23,215 bases of DNA, from contig JBCBQC010000099.1 of assembly GCA_039820405.1 (NCBI GenBank), positions 1-23,215 on the forward strand. Direction: 5' to 3'. Below, piece after piece: positions 6,109 through 14,586 of this stretch. Below the pieces are notes generated by a model that worked only from the letters and a program-made list of their open reading frames with translations, ran no database searches and was not told the DNA's origin. This DNA is from CALLVY01 sp937899855 (GTDB taxonomy: Bacteria > Bacteroidota > Bacteroidia > Chitinophagales > Saprospiraceae). Both the position numbers and the translations under genes were made by a program. Positions within the stretch are counted from its first letter, which is position 1, and each line of letters begins with the position of its first letter.

Positions 6109-8106
6109 TCAGTAAGCAATCAATTCGGCTAATTTTTCCCGTAGCCGCTGTTGGGGTAAAAAGTTTTGCTCCAGCGATACGGCAAACGGCACGGGAGTAT
6201 CCTCACTCGCCACCCGAATGACGGGGCCATCGAGCTGTTCAAAATGGTGCTCGGCAATGTAGGCCGCCAGCTCGCCTCCCAGTCCGCCGGTGAGGGTATC
6301 TTCGTGAAGCAGCAACACCTTGCCCGTCTTCCGGACCGTAGCCGCAATCGTCTCGTAGTCCAGCGGCAACAGCGTCCTCAAATCGACGATCTCCGCGTCG
6401 ATGGCCATTTCTTCTACCGCCCGCTGTGCCCAGTGTACGCCCATACCGTAGGTAATGATCGACACCAGTTCTCCCGCCCTCACCACTTGGGCCTTCCCGA
6501 TCTCCAGGGTATAGTAAGCGTCGGTAACCGGAGCGCTGATGCTGCGGTACAAGCCCTTGTGTTCGAAAAACAGCACCGGATTGGGATCTTCCAAACTGGC
6601 CAACAAGAGGCCCTTGGCATCCTGGGGATTGGAGGGATACACCACTTTTAGCCCCGGAGTGTGCGTAAACCAGGCCTCGGTACTCTGAGAATGGAAGGGC
6701 CCCGCCCCCACGCCTCCACCCGTCGGCATCCGGATCACCACGTCCGCATTTTCCCCCCAACGGTAGTGCAGCTTCGCCAGATTGTTGACGATCTGATTGA
6801 AACCACAACTCACAAAGTCAGCAAATTGCATCTCCACCATCGCCTTGTACCCCCGCAAACTCAGGCCCAAGCCAATTCCAATGATGGCACTTTCGCAAAT
6901 GGGTGTATTGCGTACGCGACCCCGGCCAAAGGCTTCCACAAAGCCCTGAGTAATTTTAAATACCCCACCATACTCGGCAATGTCCTGCCCCATCAAAACC
7001 AGGCGGTCGTGTTTTTCCATTCCCTGCCGCAAGCCATCCGAAATGGCGTCGACAAAGCGCTTTTCCGTCCGTGGACCCGCCGGAGCGAGCGAGTGGGGCC
7101 GGTGCTCGGCGTAGACGTCAGCCCGCTCGGCCCCCGGCGTAGACCGGACCTCCGGCTCGTCAAAAGCCGTGGCCAGGCCCGCCTCAATCTCCGCCTTAAT
7201 CTCCTGACGCAGCGCCTCGATCCGCTTTTTGGAAAGGACGCGCTTGGCGAGCAAAAAACTTTCAAAATTGGTCAGTGGATCGCGTTCGGCCCAGTAGTCC
7301 ATCAGTTCCTGCGGGACGTATTTGGTACCCGAAGCCTCTTCGTGCCCCCGCCGACGGAAGGTCTGGCATTCCACCAGCACGGGTTCGGGATTTTCCCGGA
7401 GCTCGGCCGCCAATTGAGAAATCGTTCGGTAAACCTCCAGCACATTGTTGCCATCGATGGTCAGGGCGCGCATACCGTAACCCAGGCCCCGATCCGCCAG
7501 GCGCTCGCAGCGGTACTGCTCTTCGGTGGGGGTCGACAGGCCGTAGCCGTTGTTTTCGATGACGAAGATAACGGGCAGTTGCCAAACCGCCGCGACGTTG
7601 AGTGCTTCGTGGAATTCCCCCTCACTCGTCCCCCCTTCCCCGGTAAAGGCCAGCGACACCCGACCGGCTCCACTCAGCTTATTGGCCAGCGCAACCCCAC
7701 TGGCCAGCGACAGCTGCGGACCGAGGTGGGAGATCATCCCCACGATGTTGTAATCGAGCGTCCCAAAGTGGAAGGAGCGGTCGCGGCCCTTGGTAAACCC
7801 GGGGCTCTTGCCTTGCCACTGGCAAAAAAGGCGGTGGAGGGGAATTTGGCGGGAGGTAAAAACTCCCAGATTACGATGCATCGGAAAGATCAACTCATCG
7901 GGCAACAGGGCCGCCGTGGCTCCGACGGCAATGGCCTCCTGGCCAATTCCTGAGAACCACTTGCTGATTTTACCCGAACGCAGCAGGATTAGCATTTTCT
8001 CTTCAATCATGCGGGGCTGGAGCAGTTGCCGGTACAGATCGAGTAGCAATTCTTTGGAGAATCCTTTCTTATTGTATTGGAGGGGGGGATGTATCAAAGT
8101 AGGCAT
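6109..8106 (-). CDS. 2-oxoacid dehydrogenase complex E1, fused alpha and beta subunits
   Basis: A 665-residue protein from ATG 8106. It carries out the thiamine-diphosphate-dependent decarboxylation and reductive acylation step of a pyruvate, branched-chain or related 2-oxoacid dehydrogenase complex. Residues 1 to about 330 are the E1-alpha domain: GIGQEAIAVG, PMHRNLG, then the ThDP motif GEGGTSEGEFHEALN to ENN (Gly156 to Asn185-186; Glu157 replaces the usual Asp), and FRRRGHEEASG as the phosphorylation-loop-like segment. From about 345 the E1-beta domain begins: GQDIAEYGGVFKITQGF, NTPICESAIIGIGLG, EMQFADFVSCGFNQIVN, and a C-terminal transketolase-type domain. Alpha/beta fusions of this size are typical in Bacteroidota. 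No E2 or E3 gene is in the window, so the substrate (pyruvate versus branched-chain 2-oxoacids) is open. Confidence 0.9.
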   Translation of the reverse strand: MPTLIHPPLQYNKKGFSKELLLDLYRQLLQPRMIEEKMLILLRSGKISKWFSGIGQEAIAVGATAALLPDELIFPMHRNLGVFTSRQIPLHRLFCQWQGKSPGFTKGRDRSFHFGTLDYNIVGMISHLGPQLSLASGVALANKLSGAGRVSLAFTGEGGTSEGEFHEALNVAAVWQLPVIFVIENNGYGLSTPTEEQYRCERLADRGLGYGMRALTIDGNNVLEVYRTISQLAAELRENPEPVLVECQTFRRRGHEEASGTKYVPQELMDYWAERDPLTNFESFLLAKRVLSKKRIEALRQEIKAEIEAGLATAFDEPEVRSTPGAERADVYAEHRPHSLAPAGPRTEKRFVDAISDGLRQGMEKHDRLVLMGQDIAEYGGVFKITQGFVEAFGRGRVRNTPICESAIIGIGLGLSLRGYKAMVEMQFADFVSCGFNQIVNNLAKLHYRWGENADVVIRMPTGGGVGAGPFHSQSTEAWFTHTPGLKVVYPSNPQDAKGLLLASLEDPNPVLFFEHKGLYRSISAPVTDAYYTLEIGKAQVVRAGELVSIITYGMGVHWAQRAVEEMAIDAEIVDLRTLLPLDYETIAATVRKTGKVLLLHEDTLTGGLGGELAAYIAEHHFEQLDGPVIRVASEDTPVPFAVSLEQNFLPQQRLREKLAELIAY

Positions 8107-8151
8107 AGGTTAGGGTCATTATTCGTAAGTAATCGAAGGCGGATGACGGCG

Positions 8152-8159
8152 CAAAGGTA
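8152..8159 (-). promoter_or_regulatory. Bacteroidota -7 box (TACCTTTG) for the E1 gene
   Basis: The minus strand reads TACCTTTG, an exact TAnnTTTG match, 45 bases upstream of ATG 8106 and inside the 125-base gap after the PBP1A stop. TTTTTG runs lie upstream but at spacings that do not clearly suit a -33 element. Confidence 0.45.
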
Positions 8160-8231
8160 CACCGCACAAAAAGCTTTTACCTACAAATTTGCAGAAAGAT
8201 TGGCATTAGTGCCAGCGGATACGGAGCGAGA

Positions 8232-10757
8232 TTAATTTTTAAACAGTTGGTCCCATTTTTCCTTGCGCTTCTTCTTCCGCTCGCGCTTGCGTTTGGTGCG
8301 TTCGTTCTTCTTGCGGATGCGCTCGGACTCCTGGCGGCGAGCCTCGTCCCGTTCGCGACGGGTAGCGGAGGAGGGGCGGGCCTCGTCCGCCGGGCGCTCC
8401 TTGTCTTTTTTGAAGGAGCCCAGGAGGTCGTCCAGCTTTCGGAGAAAATTATCGGGGGCGGCAAAGAGCCCTCCCAGGCTATCGACGGGCAAGGGCATTG
8501 CTTCGAGGTAGGGCGCACAGGCCAGCTTTTCCTGGACGGCCAGCGAAGGCGGGGGGAAGGTCGCGCGGGCGTAGCCTTTGAAAGCCGGGTCGCGGTTGAT
8601 CCGCCGCATAAAACCCGCCCAAATGGGGAGGGCCGTATTGGCCCCCTGCCCCAGGGCCAGCGAACGAAAACGCACCCGGGGAGAAGCGCCCCCCACCCAG
8701 GCTCCCGCCACCAGCTTGGGCGTGTAGCCCAAAAACCAACCATCGGCGTGCGACTGCGTCGTGCCGGTTTTGCCCGCGATGTCCTGACGCAGCCCGTAGG
8801 CGTAGCGCAGTCGGCGCGCACTCCCGCTGTCGACCACCGCCCCCATGAGCTGTGTCATCACGTCAACGTCATCAGCCGCCAATACCCTCCGGGGCGCGTG
8901 GGCCGGCTCAAATTCGGCGATCAACTCTCCCGCACTGTTTTCAATCCGCAGCAAGTAGCGGGGGGCAAGCTTGACCCCCCGATTGGCAAAAGTACCGTAC
9001 ACCTGCACCATGTCGTACAGGGCTACCTCCGCCGCCCCCAGAGCAATGGCCGGTACGGCCGGAATGTCGCTGGAAATACCCAGGGCCTGGGCCAGTTGCC
9101 GGACCGAGTCGACACCACCGCGCATCACCAAGTCGACCGCCACGGTATTGACCGACTGGCGGAGTCCCCCCTCCATTGAGTAGACCCCTCCGTATTTGCC
9201 ATCGGCGTTTTCGGGTCGCCAGTCCTCGTATTCACTGTACGATACGAGGCGGTTTTCGATGTAGGCACAAGGCTCGATCCCCTTGCGCAGGGCATTGGCG
9301 TACACGATGGGCTTAAAGGTCGAGCCCACCTGCCGGCGCGATTTGACGTGATCGTACTGGAAATACTCGTGGTCGATCCCGCCCACCCAGGCCTGCACCG
9401 CTCCGGTGCTGGGTTCCATGGCCAGGAAGCCCGCGTTGAGCAGGCAGAAATAGTAGCGAATCGAGTCGAGGGGGGTCATTTCGATGACGCGGTCCCCTTC
9501 GTAGCTAAAAGTCGTCATGACGATGGGGGCATTAAAAATCGAGTCGATCTCTACAGGAGATTTGCCCGCCTCCACCAGCCGGCGGTAGCGCTCGCTCTTT
9601 TTCATCCGTTCGCGGATCACCTCGTCGCTGCCCCAGGGCTTGCGGTTTTTCCAGTGCTGGTCAAAGTCTTTTTGCAGCTTTTGGAGGTGTTCCCAGACGG
9701 CGGCCTCCGCATGACGCTGCATCCGCGAGTCGATCGTCGTGTAGATTTTGAGACCGTCGGTGTAGAGGTTGTAGGGGCTACCGTCGGGTTTTTGGTACTG
9801 CTCGATCAGGGCGGGCAGTTTTTGCCGCAGGTGCTCGCGGAAATAGGTGGCGATGCCTTCGTTGTTGCTATCGCGGTGGTAGTCGACGATCAGGTCGAGG
9901 GCCCGGAGGGAATCCAGCTCTGGCTTGGTGATCAAATCCTGGCGGTGCATCTGAGCCAGTACGACGTTGCGGCGGCCTTGGGAAGCTTCGGGATGGCGGA
10001 CGGGATTGTAGGTGGTATTGGCCTTGAGCATGCCGACCAGAACGGCGGCTTCTTCGATTTTCACCTCCCGGGCGGTCGTGTTGAAGAAGGTTTGAGCGGC
10101 GACCTCTACACCGTAGACATGGCCGCCAAAGGGGACGGTATTGAGGTAGAGGCTGAGCAATTCGTTTTTGGTATACACCCGTTCGAGGCGGCGCGCCACG
10201 ATCATTTCCCGCAACTTGGAGACGGGAATGCGCAGTAGGCCTCCCCGGTCGCGCGGGTAGAGGTTTTTGACCAGTTGCTGGCTCAGGGTACTCCCCCCTC
10301 CCCCGGAAGCATCCATCAACAGGACGGTGCGCAACAGCACGCGGACCCAACTGCGGAGGTCGATGCCCTTGTGTTCGAAAAAGCGTTCGTCTTCGGTGGC
10401 CACCAGGGCGTCGAGAATGAAGGGAGAAATCTGTTCGTAGTCGATGGCGGTCCGGTTTTGCCGGAAGTATTTGCCCAGCAGCTGGCCGTCGGCCGAGTAG
10501 ACCTCGGAGGCGTTGTTGTTGTGGATGTCGCGCAATTGGGCCTCGGTGGGCAGGGGCCCGAAGGCACCAAAGCGGACCAGGAGGAAAAGGCTCAGGACGA
10601 AGCCTAGGCCCAGGAGGAAGAGGGCCACGCCAATTTGGAGCGTCCAGCCCAGGAGGGGTTTCTCGCGGCGTTGGTCCCGGAGGCGCTGGGCAAATTCCGC
10701 AATTTTTTGTCGCATACTGACCAATTGATTGTACAAGCGTTTGCTTTCCAGTTGCAT
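8232..10757 (-). CDS. Bifunctional penicillin-binding protein 1A (transglycosylase/transpeptidase)
   Basis: An 841-residue class A PBP from ATG 10757 that polymerises and cross-links peptidoglycan at the outer face of the inner membrane. A short cytoplasmic N-terminus is followed by one membrane segment (about 41-62). The GT51 domain carries TEDERFFEHKGID (catalytic Glu122), GGGGSTLSQQLVKNLYP (152-168) and KLREMIVARRLER. The transpeptidase domain shows GSTFK (Ser479 nucleophile, Lys482), SVN (Ser535, Asn537) and KTGTT (Lys663). The last 60 or so residues are an unusual Lys/Arg/Glu-rich tail, including RKKNERTKRKRERKKKRKEK, probably disordered. The gene follows RecO with a 96-base gap and precedes E1. 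The symbol mrcA/ponA is not assigned because usage varies in this phylum. Confidence 0.93.
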   Translation of the reverse strand: MQLESKRLYNQLVSMRQKIAEFAQRLRDQRREKPLLGWTLQIGVALFLLGLGFVLSLFLLVRFGAFGPLPTEAQLRDIHNNNASEVYSADGQLLGKYFRQNRTAIDYEQISPFILDALVATEDERFFEHKGIDLRSWVRVLLRTVLLMDASGGGGSTLSQQLVKNLYPRDRGGLLRIPVSKLREMIVARRLERVYTKNELLSLYLNTVPFGGHVYGVEVAAQTFFNTTAREVKIEEAAVLVGMLKANTTYNPVRHPEASQGRRNVVLAQMHRQDLITKPELDSLRALDLIVDYHRDSNNEGIATYFREHLRQKLPALIEQYQKPDGSPYNLYTDGLKIYTTIDSRMQRHAEAAVWEHLQKLQKDFDQHWKNRKPWGSDEVIRERMKKSERYRRLVEAGKSPVEIDSIFNAPIVMTTFSYEGDRVIEMTPLDSIRYYFCLLNAGFLAMEPSTGAVQAWVGGIDHEYFQYDHVKSRRQVGSTFKPIVYANALRKGIEPCAYIENRLVSYSEYEDWRPENADGKYGGVYSMEGGLRQSVNTVAVDLVMRGGVDSVRQLAQALGISSDIPAVPAIALGAAEVALYDMVQVYGTFANRGVKLAPRYLLRIENSAGELIAEFEPAHAPRRVLAADDVDVMTQLMGAVVDSGSARRLRYAYGLRQDIAGKTGTTQSHADGWFLGYTPKLVAGAWVGGASPRVRFRSLALGQGANTALPIWAGFMRRINRDPAFKGYARATFPPPSLAVQEKLACAPYLEAMPLPVDSLGGLFAAPDNFLRKLDDLLGSFKKDKERPADEARPSSATRRERDEARRQESERIRKKNERTKRKRERKKKRKEKWDQLFKN

Positions 10758-10853
10758 AGACGATGGCTAGGCCCGGAAGGTGGTATGATAAACGAAAAAG
10801 GGAAGGTACGAATTGTACCGAAGCCGCAGGGAATAGCGCGGAAGTAACAGCCC

Positions 10854-11579
10854 TCAGCCCAGGACTTCCTCCAAAATTTGGTGGGCGTTGATGGTGGGAA
10901 AGTTCTCGATGTGCAGGCGGTAGTACAACAATTGGTGGCGCAGGAGCTGCCGCCGTACCTCCCGACTGAGGGGCAAACGGTGGCAGTCGGCGTATTCCGT
11001 GACGAGCAAGGCGGCCCAGATGTCGCTTTCGTCGGGGTTGAGAAACCAGGTATGCCCGGGCGGCTGCGTCGTAAAGACCCCTTCTTGGAGGTCGAAATAA
11101 GTGGCTTCCGCTTCGCGGTCGACTTCGGGATAAAAGCCCAGGAACAAGGAAAAACGGGCCATAAAACAGAGGTGGATATTGGCCACGGATTGCTCGGTAC
11201 GATCGAGAAAAGAAAAGGTCTCAAACAGGAAGTGGAAGAGGGCTTGGTTTTCTTCCGATTCACTGATCGTTTTGCGCGCGACCTCCACCATAAACAGTCC
11301 GATGGCCCCTCTGGTGACGTCGAAGGGAATCGACTGGTACACCCGGGCCGCTTTGATCTCCTTGATCCGGGACAGCGATTTGTCATCGCGGTGGTAGACG
11401 ACCAAATCCACCAGGGTCATCACCTGGAGCAAGCTGGCCCGCACCCGGGCCTTTTTCTTCCGCACCCCACTGATGATGTAGGAGCGCAGTCCCTTTTCCT
11501 CGGTGTAGATGTCCGTGATAAAGCTGGTCTCGGAGTACTTGAGCGCGCGAAAGATGATACCACGGGTCTTGAGGAGCAT
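10854..11579 (-). CDS. recO: DNA repair protein RecO
   Basis: A 241-residue protein from ATG 11579. The N-terminal OB-fold opens with MLLKTRGIIFRALKYSETS, typical of RecO, and continues with ITDIYTEEKGLRSYIISGVRKKKARVRASLLQVMTLVDLVVYHRD. The helical C-terminal domain includes FDVTRGAIGLFMVEVARKTI and FMARFSLFLGFYP, which match Bacteroidota RecO. RecO helps RecF/RecR load RecA onto SSB-coated single-stranded DNA and anneals strands. The zinc-binding cysteines known from some RecO proteins are not evident, which is common in this phylum. It begins 8 bases after the stop of the small barrel gene, indicating co-transcription. Confidence 0.9.
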   Translation of the reverse strand: MLLKTRGIIFRALKYSETSFITDIYTEEKGLRSYIISGVRKKKARVRASLLQVMTLVDLVVYHRDDKSLSRIKEIKAARVYQSIPFDVTRGAIGLFMVEVARKTISESEENQALFHFLFETFSFLDRTEQSVANIHLCFMARFSLFLGFYPEVDREAEATYFDLQEGVFTTQPPGHTWFLNPDESDIWAALLVTEYADCHRLPLSREVRRQLLRHQLLYYRLHIENFPTINAHQILEEVLG

Positions 11580-11587
11580 AGGGAGCG

Positions 11588-12040
11588 TTAGCGTTGGATG
11601 ATGTAGCGGATGGTGATGCCAAATTCGTCAAAAATCAGCTCATTCCCAAGGATTCGGTAGGCGGGTTTGTAGTCGAGGGAGAGTTGGAGGGGAAAGCGGG
11701 GGAAGGAGTATTCCAGCCCCGCGACGACCTCGGCGATCCAGCGGAAGTCGTCGCTCCGGGCGCCAAAACTCATGCCCCCACCGGCGAAGGCGTTGAGGTC
11801 GTAGCTGATAAAAAAGTGCTGCTGGTACAGGCCGGTCAGGGAAAAGGTCCGACCGTTGTTGAAATTGTAGCCCAGGATGCCCTCTACCGTTCCGGCGAAG
11901 GTGACGAAGCGCTTGTAACTCAGGCCGGTGATGGGACCGGCGCGGAGCCCCGCGGCGTGGACGTAGGCGTCTTGCGCCGATAGGGGCAGGCTGGTGAGGA
12001 AGAGCAGGCAGGTCAAGCAAAGGAATCGGCGGCAGGGCAT
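11588..12040 (-). CDS. Small outer-membrane beta-barrel protein, unknown role
   Basis: A 150-residue protein from ATG 12040. The frame stays open far upstream, but this Met begins a clear signal peptide (MPCRRFLCLTCLLFLTSLPLSAQ, cleavage near the Gln). The mature part is a chain of amphipathic strands: ITGLSYKRFVTFAGTVEGILGYN, RTFSLTGLYQQHFFISYDLN, FAGGGMSFGARSDDFRWIAEVVAGLEYSF, LQLSLDYKPAYRI and FGITIRYIIQR. The length suits an 8-strand barrel. Similar small barrels are frequent in Bacteroidota and mostly uncharacterised. It sits directly before recO, 8 bases apart, and 70 bases after a small cytoplasmic gene; the operon link to recO says nothing clear about function. Confidence 0.75.
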   Translation of the reverse strand: MPCRRFLCLTCLLFLTSLPLSAQDAYVHAAGLRAGPITGLSYKRFVTFAGTVEGILGYNFNNGRTFSLTGLYQQHFFISYDLNAFAGGGMSFGARSDDFRWIAEVVAGLEYSFPRFPLQLSLDYKPAYRILGNELIFDEFGITIRYIIQR

Positions 12041-12110
12041 CGGTTTTGGATTTGCGGTGGTGAAGGGGCCAGTGGGGCTTAGTGCAACAAATATACCGAG
12101 AAGTATCCGA

Positions 12111-12446
12111 TCAGTATTCCAAGTCACCGAGATCATCCAGTTTCTCCTGGCGGTACTGCTGCTTGGTGAGGATGCGTTGGCGCTGGCGATCGATGATGAG
12201 TCGGGCGATGGCGAGGTTGGCCGCTGCGGGAGCGTCGGGAGCGAGGGCGCTGCGGATGCGGGATTCGGCCACGTCGAGGCGGTAGAGCAGGCTAAAGAGG
12301 GTTTCCATCCGGTGTTCCAGGAGGTAGGCCACTTGATCGGCGACGAGATCGAAGAGTTGCTCCTCGGTGAGGGGTTCTCCGCCGAGGTCGAGGCCAAAAT
12401 CACGGGCGATGAGGGCGGAGGTTTGTTGGGTAAGACGCTGATCCAT
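12111..12446 (-). CDS. Small helical protein of unknown function
   Basis: A 111-residue protein from ATG 12446; the frame opens further upstream to 12485, but that extension would contain a promoter-like box and adds non-conserved-looking residues. The sequence DQRLTQQTSALIARDFGLDL, LTEEQLFDLVADQVAYLLEHRMETLFSLLYRLDVAESRIRSAL, then ANLAIARLIIDRQRQRILTKQQYRQE is mostly helical and charged. The pattern looks like a conserved Bacteroidota protein, but I cannot name the family. It has no signal peptide, so it is cytoplasmic. It is first in the leftward run with the barrel and recO, and divergent from the DUF3857 genes. Confidence 0.7.
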   Translation of the reverse strand: MDQRLTQQTSALIARDFGLDLGGEPLTEEQLFDLVADQVAYLLEHRMETLFSLLYRLDVAESRIRSALAPDAPAAANLAIARLIIDRQRQRILTKQQYRQEKLDDLGDLEY

Positions 12447-12450
12447 GGAG

Positions 12451-12458
12451 CAAAAATA
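12451..12458 (-). promoter_or_regulatory. Bacteroidota -7 box (TATTTTTG) next to a start codon
   Basis: The minus strand reads TATTTTTG, an exact TAnnTTTG match, ending only 4 bases before ATG 12446. If used, transcription would begin at or within a base or two of the start codon, giving a leaderless message. A GGGG-CCCGTT-CCCC inverted repeat lies just upstream at 12467-12480. Confidence 0.35.
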
Positions 12459-12605
12459 GGGACTTCGGGGCCCGTTCCCCAGCATTGGGCGGGTAAAAGT
12501 TGGGCATTTTTACTTATTTTCACCCCAGTAGCGCAGACTTTGTCCAAGCCCGGCTTATGGTCTGCTTTTTGAAGCGTGTAAACAACACTAAATTTTGTAA
12601 AGCTG

Positions 12606-14573
12606 ATGAGAATCACACTGTTCCTAATCCTCGTGGGGATGAGCACCGGCCTACTCGGGCAGGGCAAGCACTCCGCTCCCATCAAGTGGGGAAAAATTCA
12701 AGCCACCGATCTGGCCTTTACCGAATACGAGCTCGATCCCGAGGCGGAAGCCGTCGTACTCTGTGATTTCGGTATCCTGCGTACCGAACTGGTGGGCGAT
12801 GGCTACAAGTACCGCCTCAATCGCACCCGGCGGATCAAAATTCTCAAAGAAAGCGGTCTGGACCGGGGCAATATTTCAATCCCTTATTATCACCACCAGC
12901 AGTACGAACGCATTTCCGTCATCGAGGTGCAGGTATTTACGCCCGACGGAGGAAAGCAGTCCCTGTCCAAAAAAGAAATTTACGACGAGCGCAAAAACGA
13001 ATACTGGAGCTCCAAAAACTTTTCGGTCCCCAACTTACAAGTGGGTTCCGTCTTTGAATACCACTACGAAATCATCTCGGAAGACCTTACCAACCTCCGG
13101 GAATGGACCTTCCAAGAGGACCTCCCCATTCGCCACAGCGAGCTCCAGATTCAGTTGATTCCCTTTTTCGAATACATCTACCTCATCAACGGGGAAGCCC
13201 TCCAAACGGCTATGGCCAACCGAGAACAGCGCTACCGCTACGATCACCTGGAGGTGGTTTCTACGACCAATCCCTTCATCCTCAAAAACATTCCCGCCAT
13301 TAAGGCGGAAGAACGCTTTGTCACTTGTATGGAGGACTACACCCTGTCCATTCGCTTCCAACTCAGCAAGGTCAATTACCCCGACGGGACGGTCAAGCCC
13401 CACCTCACCAGTTGGCCCATGGTCGCGCAGGAGCTGTACGAGGGGCGTTACCTCGGCCAGCAGTACCGCAAGGCGCGCAACTACAAAAAAATGTTGGCGC
13501 CCATTCAGGAATCCCTCGAAGCGGCGGCCACCCAAGCCGAACGGGTGGAAATCGCCGCCCAGTATTTGCGCAGCAACTTGAAATCCAACGGTCGGTTTGG
13601 CTATTCGGCATCCCAACCCCTCGACGTGCTCTTCAACAAGCAGGAGGTCAACAGTGGGCAGGGCAACCTGATGCTGATGGCCCTGCTGCAAGCGGTGGGG
13701 GTAGACGTTTACCCCTTGCTCGTCAGCACCCGCAGCAACGGGCGGATGATCGAGCACTACCCCATCGTGGATCAGTTTAACCACCTGATGGTGTACGCCG
13801 TCGTGGACGGCAAGGAACAGATCCTGGACCTGGGGGATCCCCAACGCCCACTCACCATGCCCCGGGTGGCGGCCCTCAACAAACGGGCCTGGCTGGTCAA
13901 CGGCGAGCACTCCAAGTGGATCGACTTAGCAGCGGCGGCGGCCCGACAGGTGCTCCTAGTGGAGCTGCGTACCGATGAGGAAGGGACGATGGTGGGAGAG
14001 ATCAAGGGCATGTACGACGGTTATCAGGCCGTACAGGAGCGGCGGGACTGCGAAGCCAAAGCCGGGGGGCAGTACTGGCAAGAACGCCTCCGCGAGCGTT
14101 TTCCCGATGCGGAGGTCAGTGATTTTGACGCCGAACGGCTCAACGAAGTAAACCGCGATTTCCGCAATAGTTTTAGCTGCCGTATTCCCGAAGCGGTACA
14201 GGGAGCTGGGAACTTGAAATACGTTCCGCCCGTTCTGTATTCCGAATACGACCAGAACCCCTTTAAACTAGAAAAACGCAATTACCCCGTCGATATTCCG
14301 TTCCCCTTACGAGAGCAGTACATCGGTAAAATCCAGATTCCCGAAGGCTACGAGATCGATCACTTGCCGGAGGAACTGCACCTCAAACTGCCCGAGGAGG
14401 GGGCGACCTATCACTTTAGTGCCACCCGTGAGGGAAGTACGGTACAGGTCGTGGCCAATCTCCACCTCCACCGCCTGGAATACGGCCCGGAGGATTACCC
14501 AGTCCTCAAGGAGTTTTTCGACCGCATCATCGCCAAAATGGAGGACTTTATCATTTTCAAAAAAATAAGCTAA
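12606..14573 (+). CDS. Exported DUF3857 protein with transglutaminase-like domain lacking the catalytic Cys
   Basis: A 655-residue protein from ATG 12606 with a signal peptide (MRITLFLILVGMSTGLLGQG). Residues about 50-230 are DUF3857-like (DGYKYRLNRTRRIKILKESG, FTPDGGKQSLSKKEIYDE, NLQVGSVFEYHYEI). Residues about 295-410 correspond to the transglutaminase-like fold. The position aligned with the catalytic Cys of its downstream neighbour is Ser350 (NSGQGNLMLMALLQAVG), with no Cys anywhere between residues 340 and 410. The His (FNH, His393) and Asp (LDLGDP, Asp408) are kept. The C-terminal part (450-655) is beta-rich. It is probably a non-enzymatic periplasmic or surface protein, or uses different chemistry. 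It lies 13 bases before a second DUF3857 gene, clearly the same operon and probably an ancient duplication. Confidence 0.85.
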   Translation: MRITLFLILVGMSTGLLGQGKHSAPIKWGKIQATDLAFTEYELDPEAEAVVLCDFGILRTELVGDGYKYRLNRTRRIKILKESGLDRGNISIPYYHHQQYERISVIEVQVFTPDGGKQSLSKKEIYDERKNEYWSSKNFSVPNLQVGSVFEYHYEIISEDLTNLREWTFQEDLPIRHSELQIQLIPFFEYIYLINGEALQTAMANREQRYRYDHLEVVSTTNPFILKNIPAIKAEERFVTCMEDYTLSIRFQLSKVNYPDGTVKPHLTSWPMVAQELYEGRYLGQQYRKARNYKKMLAPIQESLEAAATQAERVEIAAQYLRSNLKSNGRFGYSASQPLDVLFNKQEVNSGQGNLMLMALLQAVGVDVYPLLVSTRSNGRMIEHYPIVDQFNHLMVYAVVDGKEQILDLGDPQRPLTMPRVAALNKRAWLVNGEHSKWIDLAAAAARQVLLVELRTDEEGTMVGEIKGMYDGYQAVQERRDCEAKAGGQYWQERLRERFPDAEVSDFDAERLNEVNRDFRNSFSCRIPEAVQGAGNLKYVPPVLYSEYDQNPFKLEKRNYPVDIPFPLREQYIGKIQIPEGYEIDHLPEELHLKLPEEGATYHFSATREGSTVQVVANLHLHRLEYGPEDYPVLKEFFDRIIAKMEDFIIFKKIS

Positions 14574-14586
14574 TTCACACCCGACT

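Noticed and set aside
6661..7953. 430-codon open frame on the plus strand opposite the E1 gene
   Set aside because: E1 motifs on the minus strand are unmistakable; the plus-strand frame is a by-product of high GC content.
9348..10238. 296-codon open frame on the plus strand opposite PBP1A
   Set aside because: The minus strand carries all PBP1A motifs here; no domain is seen in the antisense frame.
12041..12685. Upstream extension of the small barrel gene's open frame to 12685
   Set aside because: The extension overlaps another gene and reads as low-complexity Ser/Pro-rich shadow sequence; the signal peptide starts at 12040.
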